Source: an uncultured Eubacterium sp. (GTDB lineage Bacteria; Bacillota; Clostridia; Lachnospirales; Lachnospiraceae). From it: a stretch of DNA of 14,841 nucleotides. This document shows, piece after piece, positions 6,688-14,266 of this stretch; positions within the stretch are counted from its first letter, which is position 1, and every line of letters begins with the position of its first letter. The stretch spans positions 1-14,841 of the forward strand of contig CABRZK010000024.1 in the NCBI GenBank assembly GCA_902475415.1, in the 5' to 3' direction. Under the pieces are notes generated by a model. The model saw only the letters and a program-made list of their open reading frames with translations, was not told the origin of the DNA and did not search any database. The position numbers were made by a program, and so were the translations under genes.

Positions 6688-7800
6688 TTGAATAAAAAAG
6701 CAATAATCGCAATGAGCGGCGGCGTTGATTCCAGCGTAGCCGCTTTTTTGATGAAAGAAAAAGGATATGAGTGTATCGGTGCAACGATGAAACTGTTCCA
6801 GAATGAGGACGTGGTTGTATGCAGGGAGCATACCTGCTGTTCCCTGGACGATGTGGAAGATGCCAGAAGTGTGGCCCGTGCACTGGATATGCCGTATTAT
6901 GTATTTAATTTTTCTGACCGGTTCAAAGAAGAGGTCATGGAGAAATTTGTGTGCTCTTATGAAAATGCATGTACACCAAATCCATGTATCGATTGTAATC
7001 GGTATCTGAAATTTGAAAAATTATTCCAGCGTGCAAAAGAACTGTCTTATGATTATGTTGTGACAGGTCATTATGCACAGATCGAGTATAATGAAGAGAC
7101 CGGACGGTATCTGCTGAAAAAATCCGTGGATTTGAGCAAAGACCAGAGTTATGTATTGTATTCCCTGACGCAGGATCAGCTGTCACATATTCAGTTCCCA
7201 CTGGGAGGCATGCATAAGAGCGAGGCCAGAGAAATTGCGGAGGCACAGGGATTTATCAATGCCAGAAAGCATGACAGCCAGGATATTTGTTTTGTTGTAA
7301 ATGGTAAATATTCTGATTTTATTGAGCAGTATCGCGGCAAGACATATCCGGAAGGAGATTTTGTGGATCTTGAGGGTAACGTGCTTGGGCGCCACAAAGG
7401 CATTATCCGCTATACCATCGGACAGCGCAAAGGTCTGGGCTTGTCCCTGAAAGAATCCATGTATGTAGTAGCAGTGGATCCGGTAAAAAATCAGGTAATT
7501 CTGGGCAGAAATGAGGATCTTTTTTCCAGAGAACTGCTGGCCAATGATGTAAATCTTATTTCCATGGATCATATTGAAGGGGAGATTCGTGTGAAGGCAA
7601 AGGTTCGTTACCGCCACGAAGAACAGTGGGCGACTGTGACGCAGCCGGAACCGGACAAAATCCGCGTGGTATTTGATGAGCCGCAGCGAGCCATTACCTG
7701 TGGCCAGGCGGTAGTTCTGTATGATGGAGATTACGTTGTTGGTGGCGCAACGATTATTGAGACAGAAATTGCAAAACGTTGTTTGGAGAGAAACAACTAG
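6688..7800 (+). CDS. mnmA: tRNA-specific 2-thiouridylase MnmA
   Basis: MnmA makes the 2-thio group of wobble U34 in Lys, Glu and Gln tRNAs, using ATP and a persulfide sulfur. The 370-residue protein has the PP-loop SGGVDSS at 10-16, the cysteine C103 in PNPCIDCN, the catalytic C201 in DSQDICFV, and the tRNA-binding RYTIGQRKGL segment near 244-253. The start is a TTG at 6688, preceded by AAGGAG (6673-6678). The next ATG (6712) would cut into the PP-loop strand, so TTG is well supported. Additional cysteines (C45, C50, C51, C89, C95, C100) occur in the N-terminal half. In many Firmicutes a cysteine desulfurase gene sits between cymR and mnmA; here it is absent, so the sulfur donor must be encoded elsewhere. 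Confidence 0.96.
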   Translation: MNKKAIIAMSGGVDSSVAAFLMKEKGYECIGATMKLFQNEDVVVCREHTCCSLDDVEDARSVARALDMPYYVFNFSDRFKEEVMEKFVCSYENACTPNPCIDCNRYLKFEKLFQRAKELSYDYVVTGHYAQIEYNEETGRYLLKKSVDLSKDQSYVLYSLTQDQLSHIQFPLGGMHKSEAREIAEAQGFINARKHDSQDICFVVNGKYSDFIEQYRGKTYPEGDFVDLEGNVLGRHKGIIRYTIGQRKGLGLSLKESMYVVAVDPVKNQVILGRNEDLFSRELLANDVNLISMDHIEGEIRVKAKVRYRHEEQWATVTQPEPDKIRVVFDEPQRAITCGQAVVLYDGDYVVGGATIIETEIAKRCLERNN

Positions 7801-7913
7801 TTTGTACAGAAAGCTTCATGAACAGAGCATTGTTTCTAAATAACATGGAGCGATATAAGTATAACTTTATCCGGATATCCATAAAAGGGATGTAAAAAAG
7901 GGGAAGAAAAAGA

Positions 7914-8948
7914 ATGGATTTGGTACAGAAATTAATCAGAGAGCATAATTTAACCAGAGAAGAGTATGTGTCACTGCTCGGGATGGCGAATGACCCGCAG
8001 GTGGATGCTCTGCTGGCTGAAGAAGCGGTTCGCATCCGCAGAGAAGTATACGGCACAGATGTGTATACAAGAGGTCTGATCGAGTTTACCAATTACTGCA
8101 AAAATGACTGCTATTATTGCGGTATTCGAAGAAGTAATAAAAATGCACAGAGATATCGGTTGACCGAAGAGGAAATCATGGCCTGTTGCGAAAACGGATA
8201 TGAGTTGGGATTTCGCACTTTTGTGTTACAGGGCGGGGAAGACCCATATTATAACGATGACCGCATCGTGGATATTGTGCAGAAGATACGTGCCGGTTAT
8301 CCGGATTGTGCCATTACGTTGTCGATCGGTGAAAAATCATATGAAAGTTACAAACGATTCCGCGAGGCCGGAGCAGACCGTTATCTGCTTCGACATGAGA
8401 CAGCCAATGAAGCACATTATCAGAAATTGCATCCGGAGGAGATGAGCCTCGCGGTGCGCAAACAGTGTCTGTATGATCTGAAATCATTAGGGTATCAGGT
8501 GGGGGCTGGATTTATGGTAGGATCCCCGTATCAGACTGCAGAGACGCTGGCGGATGATCTGGTGTTCTTAAAAGAACTGGAACCCCAGATGGTCGGTATC
8601 GGTCCGTTTATCCCACATCATGATACGATGTTTGCACAGGAGCCATCCGGAAGTGTGCCATTAACGTTGTTTTTACTTTCCGTGATTCGTATCATGTTGC
8701 CACATGTATTATTACCGGCTACAACAGCACTTGGAACAGCAGATCCTCTGGGAAGGGAAAAAGGTTTGCAGCATGGAGCAAATGTTGTAATGCCGAACCT
8801 GTCACCGGTGAAAAACAGAAAACAGTATGATCTGTATGACAATAAAATCTGTACCGGAGAAGAAGCCGCGGAATGCCGCGGCTGTCTGGGACGGAGAGTG
8901 TCCAGTGTCGGATTTGAACTGGTCAGCGACCGGGGAGATTTTCGATAG
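7914..8948 (+). CDS. hydE: [FeFe]-hydrogenase H-cluster maturase, radical SAM protein HydE
   Basis: The 344-residue radical SAM enzyme has the cluster motif C62-x3-C66-x2-C69 (NYCKNDCYYCGIRR). It also has a second C-terminal triad C313-x7-C321-x2-C324, the same spacing as the accessory-cluster cysteines of Thermotoga HydE (C311, C319, C322). Motifs LQGGEDP and RHETAN are typical of HydE rather than biotin synthase or PylB. HydE acts after HydG, working on an iron-carbonyl-cyanide-cysteine complex on the way to the two-iron part of the H-cluster. ATG 7914 is preceded by AAGGGGAA (7899-7906). No hydF, hydG or hydrogenase gene is in the window. It lies 113 bp after mnmA, with a weak promoter-like TTGTTT/TATAAG pair (7830-7859) in the gap. 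Confidence 0.93.
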   Translation: MDLVQKLIREHNLTREEYVSLLGMANDPQVDALLAEEAVRIRREVYGTDVYTRGLIEFTNYCKNDCYYCGIRRSNKNAQRYRLTEEEIMACCENGYELGFRTFVLQGGEDPYYNDDRIVDIVQKIRAGYPDCAITLSIGEKSYESYKRFREAGADRYLLRHETANEAHYQKLHPEEMSLAVRKQCLYDLKSLGYQVGAGFMVGSPYQTAETLADDLVFLKELEPQMVGIGPFIPHHDTMFAQEPSGSVPLTLFLLSVIRIMLPHVLLPATTALGTADPLGREKGLQHGANVVMPNLSPVKNRKQYDLYDNKICTGEEAAECRGCLGRRVSSVGFELVSDRGDFR

Positions 8949-8959
8949 AAAATCGAAAA
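8939..8959. repeat. Small hairpin overlapping the hydE stop codon
   Basis: TTTTCGAT (8939-8946) and ATCGAAAA (8952-8959) form a perfect 8-bp inverted repeat with a 5-nt loop, and the TAG stop (8946-8948) lies at the turn. No T-run follows on the + strand, so it is not a clear terminator. The rest of the hydE-cysE gap (to 9123) is AT-rich with no convincing promoter. Confidence 0.4.
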
Positions 8960-9123
8960 ATGATATAAAAAATAGCATGGATTAGATTGTTTTTATATTC
9001 CCAGTAAGATAAAAAACTGGTACATAAACAGAGATCTGTCAGAAATGAAAGGATAAAAGTTGCATCAAATCAAAAGGATGGAACTGTTTTTGATAAAAAT
9101 TGAGAAAGAAAAAGGTGATTGCC

Positions 9124-10098
9124 ATGTCAGAAATGAGCAGAAATATGGAAGGAAGAGAAGCAGAAGAAATTCTGGATGCAATCCTTGCCGATTATGAGCT
9201 TGATCGTACCATTGATAAAATGGAAGATTTTTACGATCAGCCGAATAAAGAAGTAATTATTGATATTATTGAAAAATTACTGAAAATTATTTATCCGGGT
9301 TATTACAGAGACCGTGCATACAAAAGTTATCATGCGAACCATCATCTGTCTACATTGATTGAAGATGTATTATACCGTCTCAGCAGACAGATTGCGAAGG
9401 TATCCAAATTCTGCCCGAAACTGGATGGAAAATGCCGGGCACAAATTGAAAAAGAAAGCTACGAGATTACCGTAGATTTCCTGCGCGAGATTCCAAAGAT
9501 CCGGGAATATCTGGAAGGTGATCTGCAGGCAGCCTTAGAAGGCGATCCGGCGGCAAACAGCTATGGTGAGATCATTCTGGCTTATCCGGGCTTATTTGCC
9601 ATTACCATCAACCGTCTGGCGCATGAACTGTTTATCCGTTCCGTACCGCTGATTCCGCGTATTATGACAGAGTATGCCCACAGTATCACAGGAATTGATA
9701 TTCATCCAGGCGCAACCATCGGAAAACATTTTTTTATCGATCACGGTACAGGTATCGTAGTCGGAGAGACAACCATCATCGGAGATAATGTAAAAATATA
9801 TCAGGGTGTTACTCTCGGTGCATTATCCACCAGAGGCGGACAGAAACTGAAAAGTGTAAAACGTCATCCTACCATTGAGGATAATGTCACAATTTATTCC
9901 GGTGCATCGATTCTTGGCGGAGAGACGGTAATCGGAAAAGATTCTGTCATCGGTGGTAATGCTTTTATCACAAAGTCCATTCCTGCCGGAACAACTGTCA
10001 GCATCAAAGGTCAGGAACTGCAGTTTAAGCAGGGAAATAAAACTACTATGGAGATCAGCAATCTGGATCAGGATGATACCTGGTTTTATATTATATAG
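9124..10098 (+). CDS. cysE: Serine O-acetyltransferase, long EpsC/SAT type
   Basis: This enzyme acetylates serine with acetyl-CoA to O-acetylserine, the CysK substrate. From ATG 9124 it has 324 residues, longer than E. coli CysE (273), with a charged helical N-terminal half. The left-handed beta-helix begins near IDIHPGATIG (191-200). Catalytic histidines are H207 in DHGTG and H248 in KRHPTI, and the hexapeptide repeats continue to about residue 295. ATG 9124 is favoured by AAGGTGAT just upstream (9112-9119); an in-frame TTG at 9100 has no site of its own. The protein ends DDTWFYII, with a C-terminal isoleucine as in SATs that dock into CysK. The downstream nitroreductase begins 28 bp later and is probably cotranscribed. 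Confidence 0.94.
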   Translation: MSEMSRNMEGREAEEILDAILADYELDRTIDKMEDFYDQPNKEVIIDIIEKLLKIIYPGYYRDRAYKSYHANHHLSTLIEDVLYRLSRQIAKVSKFCPKLDGKCRAQIEKESYEITVDFLREIPKIREYLEGDLQAALEGDPAANSYGEIILAYPGLFAITINRLAHELFIRSVPLIPRIMTEYAHSITGIDIHPGATIGKHFFIDHGTGIVVGETTIIGDNVKIYQGVTLGALSTRGGQKLKSVKRHPTIEDNVTIYSGASILGGETVIGKDSVIGGNAFITKSIPAGTTVSIKGQELQFKQGNKTTMEISNLDQDDTWFYII

Positions 10099-10126
10099 TT
10101 GTAAAAAATCCAGGAGGAATGAAAGA

Positions 10127-10987
10127 ATGAACTTGATTGATACAAAATTTCATGTAGATGAGAGCAAGTGTACTGGCTGTGGTTTATGCCAGCTTGCCTG
10201 CCCGTCTATGCTGATTGAGATGAATGAGAATAAAAAGCCGTCTTTAAAACCGGTGAAAAGTATGGACTGGTATGGCTGTTGGGGCTGTCAGCACTGTCTG
10301 ACTGTCTGTCCGAATGGGGCTATCAGCGTACTTGGTAAAAATCCAAAAGACAGTCTGCCGTTGCCGGGACCGGAAATTGCAACAGATCTGGAACGTCTGG
10401 TGTGCGGTCGTCGTTCCTGTCGTCATTATAAAGACGAGAACGTAGATCCGGAACTGATCGATGAATTGTTACATACCCTGGAGGCAACTCCAACCGGTGG
10501 TAACAAACAGAAAATGGAATTTACCGTTATCGATGATAAAGCTGAGTTGGACAAGCTTCGCAAAATGCTGTGTGAAGGTGCCGAAGAACTGAAAAAACAG
10601 GGGATTTTTCCGCACAGCTGGGATGCAGAGTCCTTTGGAATCATGGAAGAGCGTGGTTCGCAGGCCATGAACGGAGATATTTATTTCTGCTCCGCACCGC
10701 ATGTGATCATTCCACATATGCCGAAGAAATTTGGTTCGGCAGCAGTAGAAGTCGGAATTACGCTTGCTTATTTTGAACTGTTATGCGAATCCAAAGGACT
10801 GGGCTGTGTGTACCTTGGATTCCCGATGAATGTGATGAAATTATTACCGGATGTATGGACAAAACTTGGCATTCCGGAAGATCATTTTGTAGCTACTGCC
10901 ATGGGGTTTGGTTATCCGAAATTCAACTATGCACGCGGCGCACAGAAGAGTGGAAAACAGGCTATTCACAGATTGAAATTTGAATAA
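10127..10987 (+). CDS. Ferredoxin-domain nitroreductase family protein
   Basis: The 286-residue protein joins two N-terminal [4Fe-4S] ferredoxin motifs (C15-x2-C18-x2-C21-x3-C25 and C51-x2-C54-x2-C57-x3-C61) to an FMN-binding nitroreductase domain. That domain begins at about residue 95 (GRRSCRHYKDENV) and includes ATPTGGNKQ near 120-128. Family members transfer electrons via the clusters to FMN and then to unknown or varied substrates. The native substrate is rarely nitroaromatic, and none can be assigned here. ATG 10127 has a strong AGGAGG (10112-10117). The frame extends upstream into cysE, but that part is overlap with the cysE 3' end. Its place 28 bp after cysE suggests a redox role tied to thiol metabolism; this is inference. 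Confidence 0.87.
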   Translation: MNLIDTKFHVDESKCTGCGLCQLACPSMLIEMNENKKPSLKPVKSMDWYGCWGCQHCLTVCPNGAISVLGKNPKDSLPLPGPEIATDLERLVCGRRSCRHYKDENVDPELIDELLHTLEATPTGGNKQKMEFTVIDDKAELDKLRKMLCEGAEELKKQGIFPHSWDAESFGIMEERGSQAMNGDIYFCSAPHVIIPHMPKKFGSAAVEVGITLAYFELLCESKGLGCVYLGFPMNVMKLLPDVWTKLGIPEDHFVATAMGFGYPKFNYARGAQKSGKQAIHRLKFE

Positions 10988-11044
10988 AAGGTTAAACTGA
11001 TAGATGTATATGGTATGAAGATACTAGAAGAAGAAAAATAAGAT

Positions 11045-13327
11045 ATGAATCGAAAAAATATAGAGATAATTTTATCGAAAATGACTCCGGAAGAAAAAAT
11101 TGCGCTCTGCTCCGGAAAGAATTTCTGGGAAACAAAAGGATATAAGAAATATGGTATTCCATCCATGCAGATGTGCGATGGGCCGCACGGCCTCAGAAAA
11201 CAGAATGTCGGTTCACGAACGGATATGCTTGGCATTAATGAATCGGTTCCGGCGACCTGCTTTCCGGCGGAAGTGACAACGGCGGCAAGCTGGGATATCA
11301 ATCTTCTGGAGCGAGTCGGCTCAGCCATCGGGCAGGAGGCGAAGGTACAGAACATAGGACTGGTTCTGGGACCGGGGGTGAATACAAAACGAAATCCCCT
11401 CTGTGGCAGAAATTTTGAGTATTTCAGTGAGGATCCATATTTATCAGGAAAACTGGCAGCGGGATTTATCCGGGGAATGGAAGGTGAAGGCGTTGGCGCA
11501 TGTGTCAAACACTTTGCCTGTAATTCCCAGGAGGAATCCCGTTTTTTATCAGATGGTGTGATAGATGAGCGCACGTTACGGGAACTTTATCTGACTGCCT
11601 TTGAAATTGCAGTCAGAGAAGGACATCCGTCTGCAGTGATGTGTGCTTATCCAAAAGTGAACGGAATTCACTGCAGCGATCATAAAAAGCTGCTGACCGG
11701 TATTTTGCGCGGAGAATGGCAGTTTGAAGGGCTGGTGGTGACAGACTGGGGAGCCATGAATGACAGGATTGCCGGATTTCAGGCAGGATGTGACCTGAAT
11801 ATGCCGGGTGGAAGTGCCTTTATGGAAAAAGATGTTGCCAGGGCTTTTCGCGAAGGAAAGCTGTCAGAAGCGTTGATTGATGCATCTGCCAGTCGTATCC
11901 TCAAAATGGTGTACCGTGCACAGGATACGTTGAAAGAAAAAAGTGTTCAGTTTTCGGAAGAAGAACATCATAAACTGGCTGTGGAAGCAGCAGAAAAAGG
12001 TGCGGTACTTCTGAAAAACGAAGATGAGATTCTTCCGGCTGATGAAAGTACAGAATCACTGGCTGTGATAGGATATATGGCAAAAGAGATGCGTTATCAG
12101 GGAGCTGGTTCCAGCCATATCAATCCTACCCGGTTGTCAGCTCCGCTGGATTATTTTCCGGATGCGTGGTATGCACAGGGGTGTCTGGAAAACGGGCGGA
12201 CAACAGATGCATTGCTGGATGAAGTGCGAGCCGTAGCACAAAAAGCAGAGAAAGTCATTGTATTTGCGGGATTACCGGGTAATTGTGAATGTGAAGGATT
12301 CGACCGGAAGACGATGCGTATGCCGGAAGGGCATCTGCGCATGATAGAGGAAACTGGAAAAGCAAACAAAAATACGATTGTAGTATTATGCACAGGAAGC
12401 GTGGTAGAATGTCCCTGGGTAGATCAGGTGAAAGGCATTTTATATCTGGGGTTACCGGGACAGGGCGGCGCAGAAGCAGTGTACCATTTGCTGACCGGTC
12501 AGACAAATCCATCTGGCAAACTGGCGGAAACCTGGCCATATGTTTATGCGGATGTACCATCTTCGAAAATTTATGATCGACAGAAAGATGCGCTGTATGA
12601 GGAAGGTATTTATGTAGGATATCGATATTATGACAAAGCGCAGATTCCGGTGCGCTGGCCGTTCGGTTATGGACTGAGCTATACAAGGTTTGCATATTCG
12701 GATTTGCAGATTGTCTCTGATGGACAAAAACCGGAAGTTTCGGTAACCGTTACGAATACTGGCAAAGTGTTTGGAGAAGAAGTGGTGCAACTGTATGTGT
12801 CAAGGGTGGAACAGACTGGTATTCACAGACCAGTCCGGGAATTAAAAGGATTTTGCAAAGTCGCACTGGAAGCAGGAGAGGAAAAGTGTGTGACGTTTTC
12901 ACTGGACACACATAGCTTTGCTGTCTGGAAGGATGGCTGGGTGATAGAAGCAGGGACTTATGAACTTTCAGTTGCAGATCTGAAGTACCGGATTACATTT
13001 GCGGGTGAGACACTGACGGCAAAGAACAAAGACAACTGGTACTGGTCTCTGTCCGGAAAACCTGATCAGATGCCCTGGGAACAGGAACTTGGCAGAACTT
13101 ATGTACCATCTATTGCAAAAAAAGGCAGTTTTACCATGGACAATACGATTGAGGAAATGATGGCTGATGAAAGTGATTTACCAGGTGGTGAAATTTGTGC
13201 TTTCCAGACCATACGGTGGAAAACGAGCACAGGAAAGTCCGGAGTTCAAGATGATGATGAAAAGCAGCGTGGGAGCACCGCTTCGCAGTATACAGATGTT
13301 CAGTGGTATCAAAGGCGGATTGTTTGA
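11045..13327 (+). CDS. Glycoside hydrolase family 3 beta-glucosidase-type enzyme, C-terminus altered by a frameshift
   Basis: This cytoplasmic GH3 enzyme (no signal peptide) probably releases sugars from imported beta-glycosides. The (beta/alpha)8 domain spans about residues 1-290 and shows MCDGPHGLR (43-51), GRNFEYFSEDP (121-131), KHF (155-157) and the nucleophile D234 in VVTDWGAM. The alpha/beta sandwich follows (about 310-545), with an ECEGFDR loop at 415-421 where the acid/base is expected. A fibronectin III-like domain then covers about 560-650. Family-like sequence stops at about residue 708 (EEMMAD). The remaining 52 residues look non-native, while the expected tail continues in the next frame up to 13400. 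A repaired product would be about 784 residues. The Shine-Dalgarno is weak (only AAGAAG-type), and no terminator lies in the 57-bp gap after the nitroreductase. Whether the shortened enzyme works is unknown. Confidence 0.9.
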   Translation: MNRKNIEIILSKMTPEEKIALCSGKNFWETKGYKKYGIPSMQMCDGPHGLRKQNVGSRTDMLGINESVPATCFPAEVTTAASWDINLLERVGSAIGQEAKVQNIGLVLGPGVNTKRNPLCGRNFEYFSEDPYLSGKLAAGFIRGMEGEGVGACVKHFACNSQEESRFLSDGVIDERTLRELYLTAFEIAVREGHPSAVMCAYPKVNGIHCSDHKKLLTGILRGEWQFEGLVVTDWGAMNDRIAGFQAGCDLNMPGGSAFMEKDVARAFREGKLSEALIDASASRILKMVYRAQDTLKEKSVQFSEEEHHKLAVEAAEKGAVLLKNEDEILPADESTESLAVIGYMAKEMRYQGAGSSHINPTRLSAPLDYFPDAWYAQGCLENGRTTDALLDEVRAVAQKAEKVIVFAGLPGNCECEGFDRKTMRMPEGHLRMIEETGKANKNTIVVLCTGSVVECPWVDQVKGILYLGLPGQGGAEAVYHLLTGQTNPSGKLAETWPYVYADVPSSKIYDRQKDALYEEGIYVGYRYYDKAQIPVRWPFGYGLSYTRFAYSDLQIVSDGQKPEVSVTVTNTGKVFGEEVVQLYVSRVEQTGIHRPVRELKGFCKVALEAGEEKCVTFSLDTHSFAVWKDGWVIEAGTYELSVADLKYRITFAGETLTAKNKDNWYWSLSGKPDQMPWEQELGRTYVPSIAKKGSFTMDNTIEEMMADESDLPGGEICAFQTIRWKTSTGKSGVQDDDEKQRGSTASQYTDVQWYQRRIV

Positions 13328-13400
13328 AGGATTGCTGGAGATCGCAAACGGACATCTGTTGCGTGGAATTGTGAAAATGATAACTGGTGAAAGAATATAA
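13170..13400 (+). pseudogene. Out-of-frame C-terminal tail of the GH3 enzyme
   Basis: In the frame one base ahead of the GH3 gene, bases 13170-13400 encode about 76 residues including ESPEFKMMMKSS, APLRSIQMFSGIKGG and EIANGHLLRGIVKM, ending in TAA. From memory this matches the conserved tail of related clostridial GH3 proteins (PEFRMM, PLRS, GLLE-ANGH-G patterns). Deleting one base near 13169 (GCT GAT [G] AAA GTG) would join it directly to the GH3 domain. No separate ribosome binding site is seen, so I read it as the detached end of the same gene, by mutation or sequencing error. Confidence 0.8.
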
Positions 13401-13413
13401 TGAGGTGAATAAC

Positions 13414-14109
13414 TTGCATTTTTACATTACGGGAGATACACATAAAAAATTTGACAGAGTGGAGCGGTTTTGTCTGGAACATATGACAACGACTGCAGAT
13501 GTTATGGTCATTCTGGGAGATTCCGGAATCAATTACTGGCTGGGTCCAAAGGATGAAAAATTAAAGGAGCGTGTGGCGAAAATCCCGGTTACTTTGTTTT
13601 GTATTCACGGCAATCATGAAGGAAGACCATGGGAATCACCGGCAGATTATAAACTCGTTTCATGGCAGGGAGGACTGGTGTACCGGGAAGATAAATACCC
13701 GAATATCTTATTTGCAAAAGACGGGGAAATCTATGATTTTCACGGAAAGTCCGTGATGCCGATCGGTGGTGCAGGTACGGTCAATCGGGAATACCGCATT
13801 AGTCATGGACTGCAGTGGTTTGCATCGGAACAGCCGGATGAGACTATTAAGCAGTATGTGGAGCAACAGTTAGAACGAATGAATTGGAAGATAGATGTGA
13901 TTTTATCACATACGGTACCGATTAAAGCAGAGCCAACCTGGGCATTTAAACCGCGTAAAGAACCGATTACCGTAGATAAATCTACTGAAAAATGGTTGCA
14001 GACAATCTACGACCGGCTGGATTTTAAAGAATGGTATGCGGGACACTATCATGTGGAGGCAGAGACGATGAGGATTCGGATCATGTTTGAGGATTTTGAT
14101 GAGATTTAG
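13414..14109 (+). CDS. Calcineurin-like metallophosphoesterase
   Basis: The 231-residue protein carries all metallophosphoesterase signatures: D-x-H in YITGDTH, GDSG as the GD-x-x motif, GNHE, a metal-binding His in SHTVP, and the closing GHYH. It should bind two metal ions and cleave a phosphoester; the substrate is not evident. I chose the TTG at 13414 because GAGGTGA (13402-13408) lies 5 bp upstream and the product then begins MHFYITGDTH, with the catalytic strand at the N-terminus as usual. Upstream in-frame GTG codons (13387, 13405) overlap the end of the GH3 tail or the SD itself. The SD begins directly after the TAA that ends the GH3 tail (13398-13400), so cotranscription is likely. 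Confidence 0.9.
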   Translation: MHFYITGDTHKKFDRVERFCLEHMTTTADVMVILGDSGINYWLGPKDEKLKERVAKIPVTLFCIHGNHEGRPWESPADYKLVSWQGGLVYREDKYPNILFAKDGEIYDFHGKSVMPIGGAGTVNREYRISHGLQWFASEQPDETIKQYVEQQLERMNWKIDVILSHTVPIKAEPTWAFKPRKEPITVDKSTEKWLQTIYDRLDFKEWYAGHYHVEAETMRIRIMFEDFDEI

Positions 14110-14126
14110 CGAGAGGAAGTTGGTTT

Positions 14127-14201
14127 GTGACAACGGTAAAAACAAAAAGCGGAAGAGTGATAAAGGTCGTTTCTCACAATGAGGAAAAAAGTAGGAAATA
14201 A
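14127..14201 (+). CDS. Possible 24-codon basic small ORF
   Basis: A GTG at 14127 preceded by AGAGGAAG (14112-14119) at 7-bp spacing opens a 24-codon frame ending TAA at 14199-14201, just before a terminator hairpin. The product starts MTTVKTKSGRVIKVVSHNEE and is rich in Lys and Arg. Good SD spacing and placement between the phosphoesterase and the terminator are in its favour; the small size and lack of a known family are against it. Confidence 0.3.
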   Translation: MTTVKTKSGRVIKVVSHNEEKSRK

Positions 14202-14205
14202 ACAG

Positions 14206-14256
14206 GATATATCCGTTAAATGAAAGCTTTTAAAGATTTCAATTAACGGATATATC
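14206..14256. terminator. Large bidirectional intrinsic terminator between convergent genes
   Basis: GATATATCCGTTAA (14206-14219) pairs perfectly with TTAACGGATATATC (14243-14256). After one mismatch the stem continues with TGAAA/TTTCA (14221-14225 with 14237-14241), leaving an 11-nt loop. T-rich sequence follows on the + strand (TTATTTATTTTTAT). On the - strand the hairpin is followed by TTTATTT and, farther on, TTTTTT. It therefore fits termination for both the phosphoesterase unit and the convergent LacI-family gene, whose stop is at 14267. Confidence 0.88.
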
Positions 14257-14266
14257 TTATTTATTT

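Noticed and set aside
7183..7617. 144-codon minus-strand open frame opposite mnmA
   Set aside because: It overlaps conserved MnmA motifs; composition is that of a shadow frame, with no recognisable domain.
9100..9123. TTG start for cysE at 9100
   Set aside because: No site precedes it, whereas AAGGTGAT is ideally placed for ATG 9124.
9953..10126. Longer N-terminus for the nitroreductase inside cysE
   Set aside because: The extra residues are an out-of-frame reading of the conserved cysE 3' end. AGGAGG fixes the start at 10127.
13150..13210. Programmed ribosomal frameshift in the GH3 gene
   Set aside because: No slippery heptamer, RF2-like shift site or stimulatory hairpin is evident; a one-base indel is simpler.
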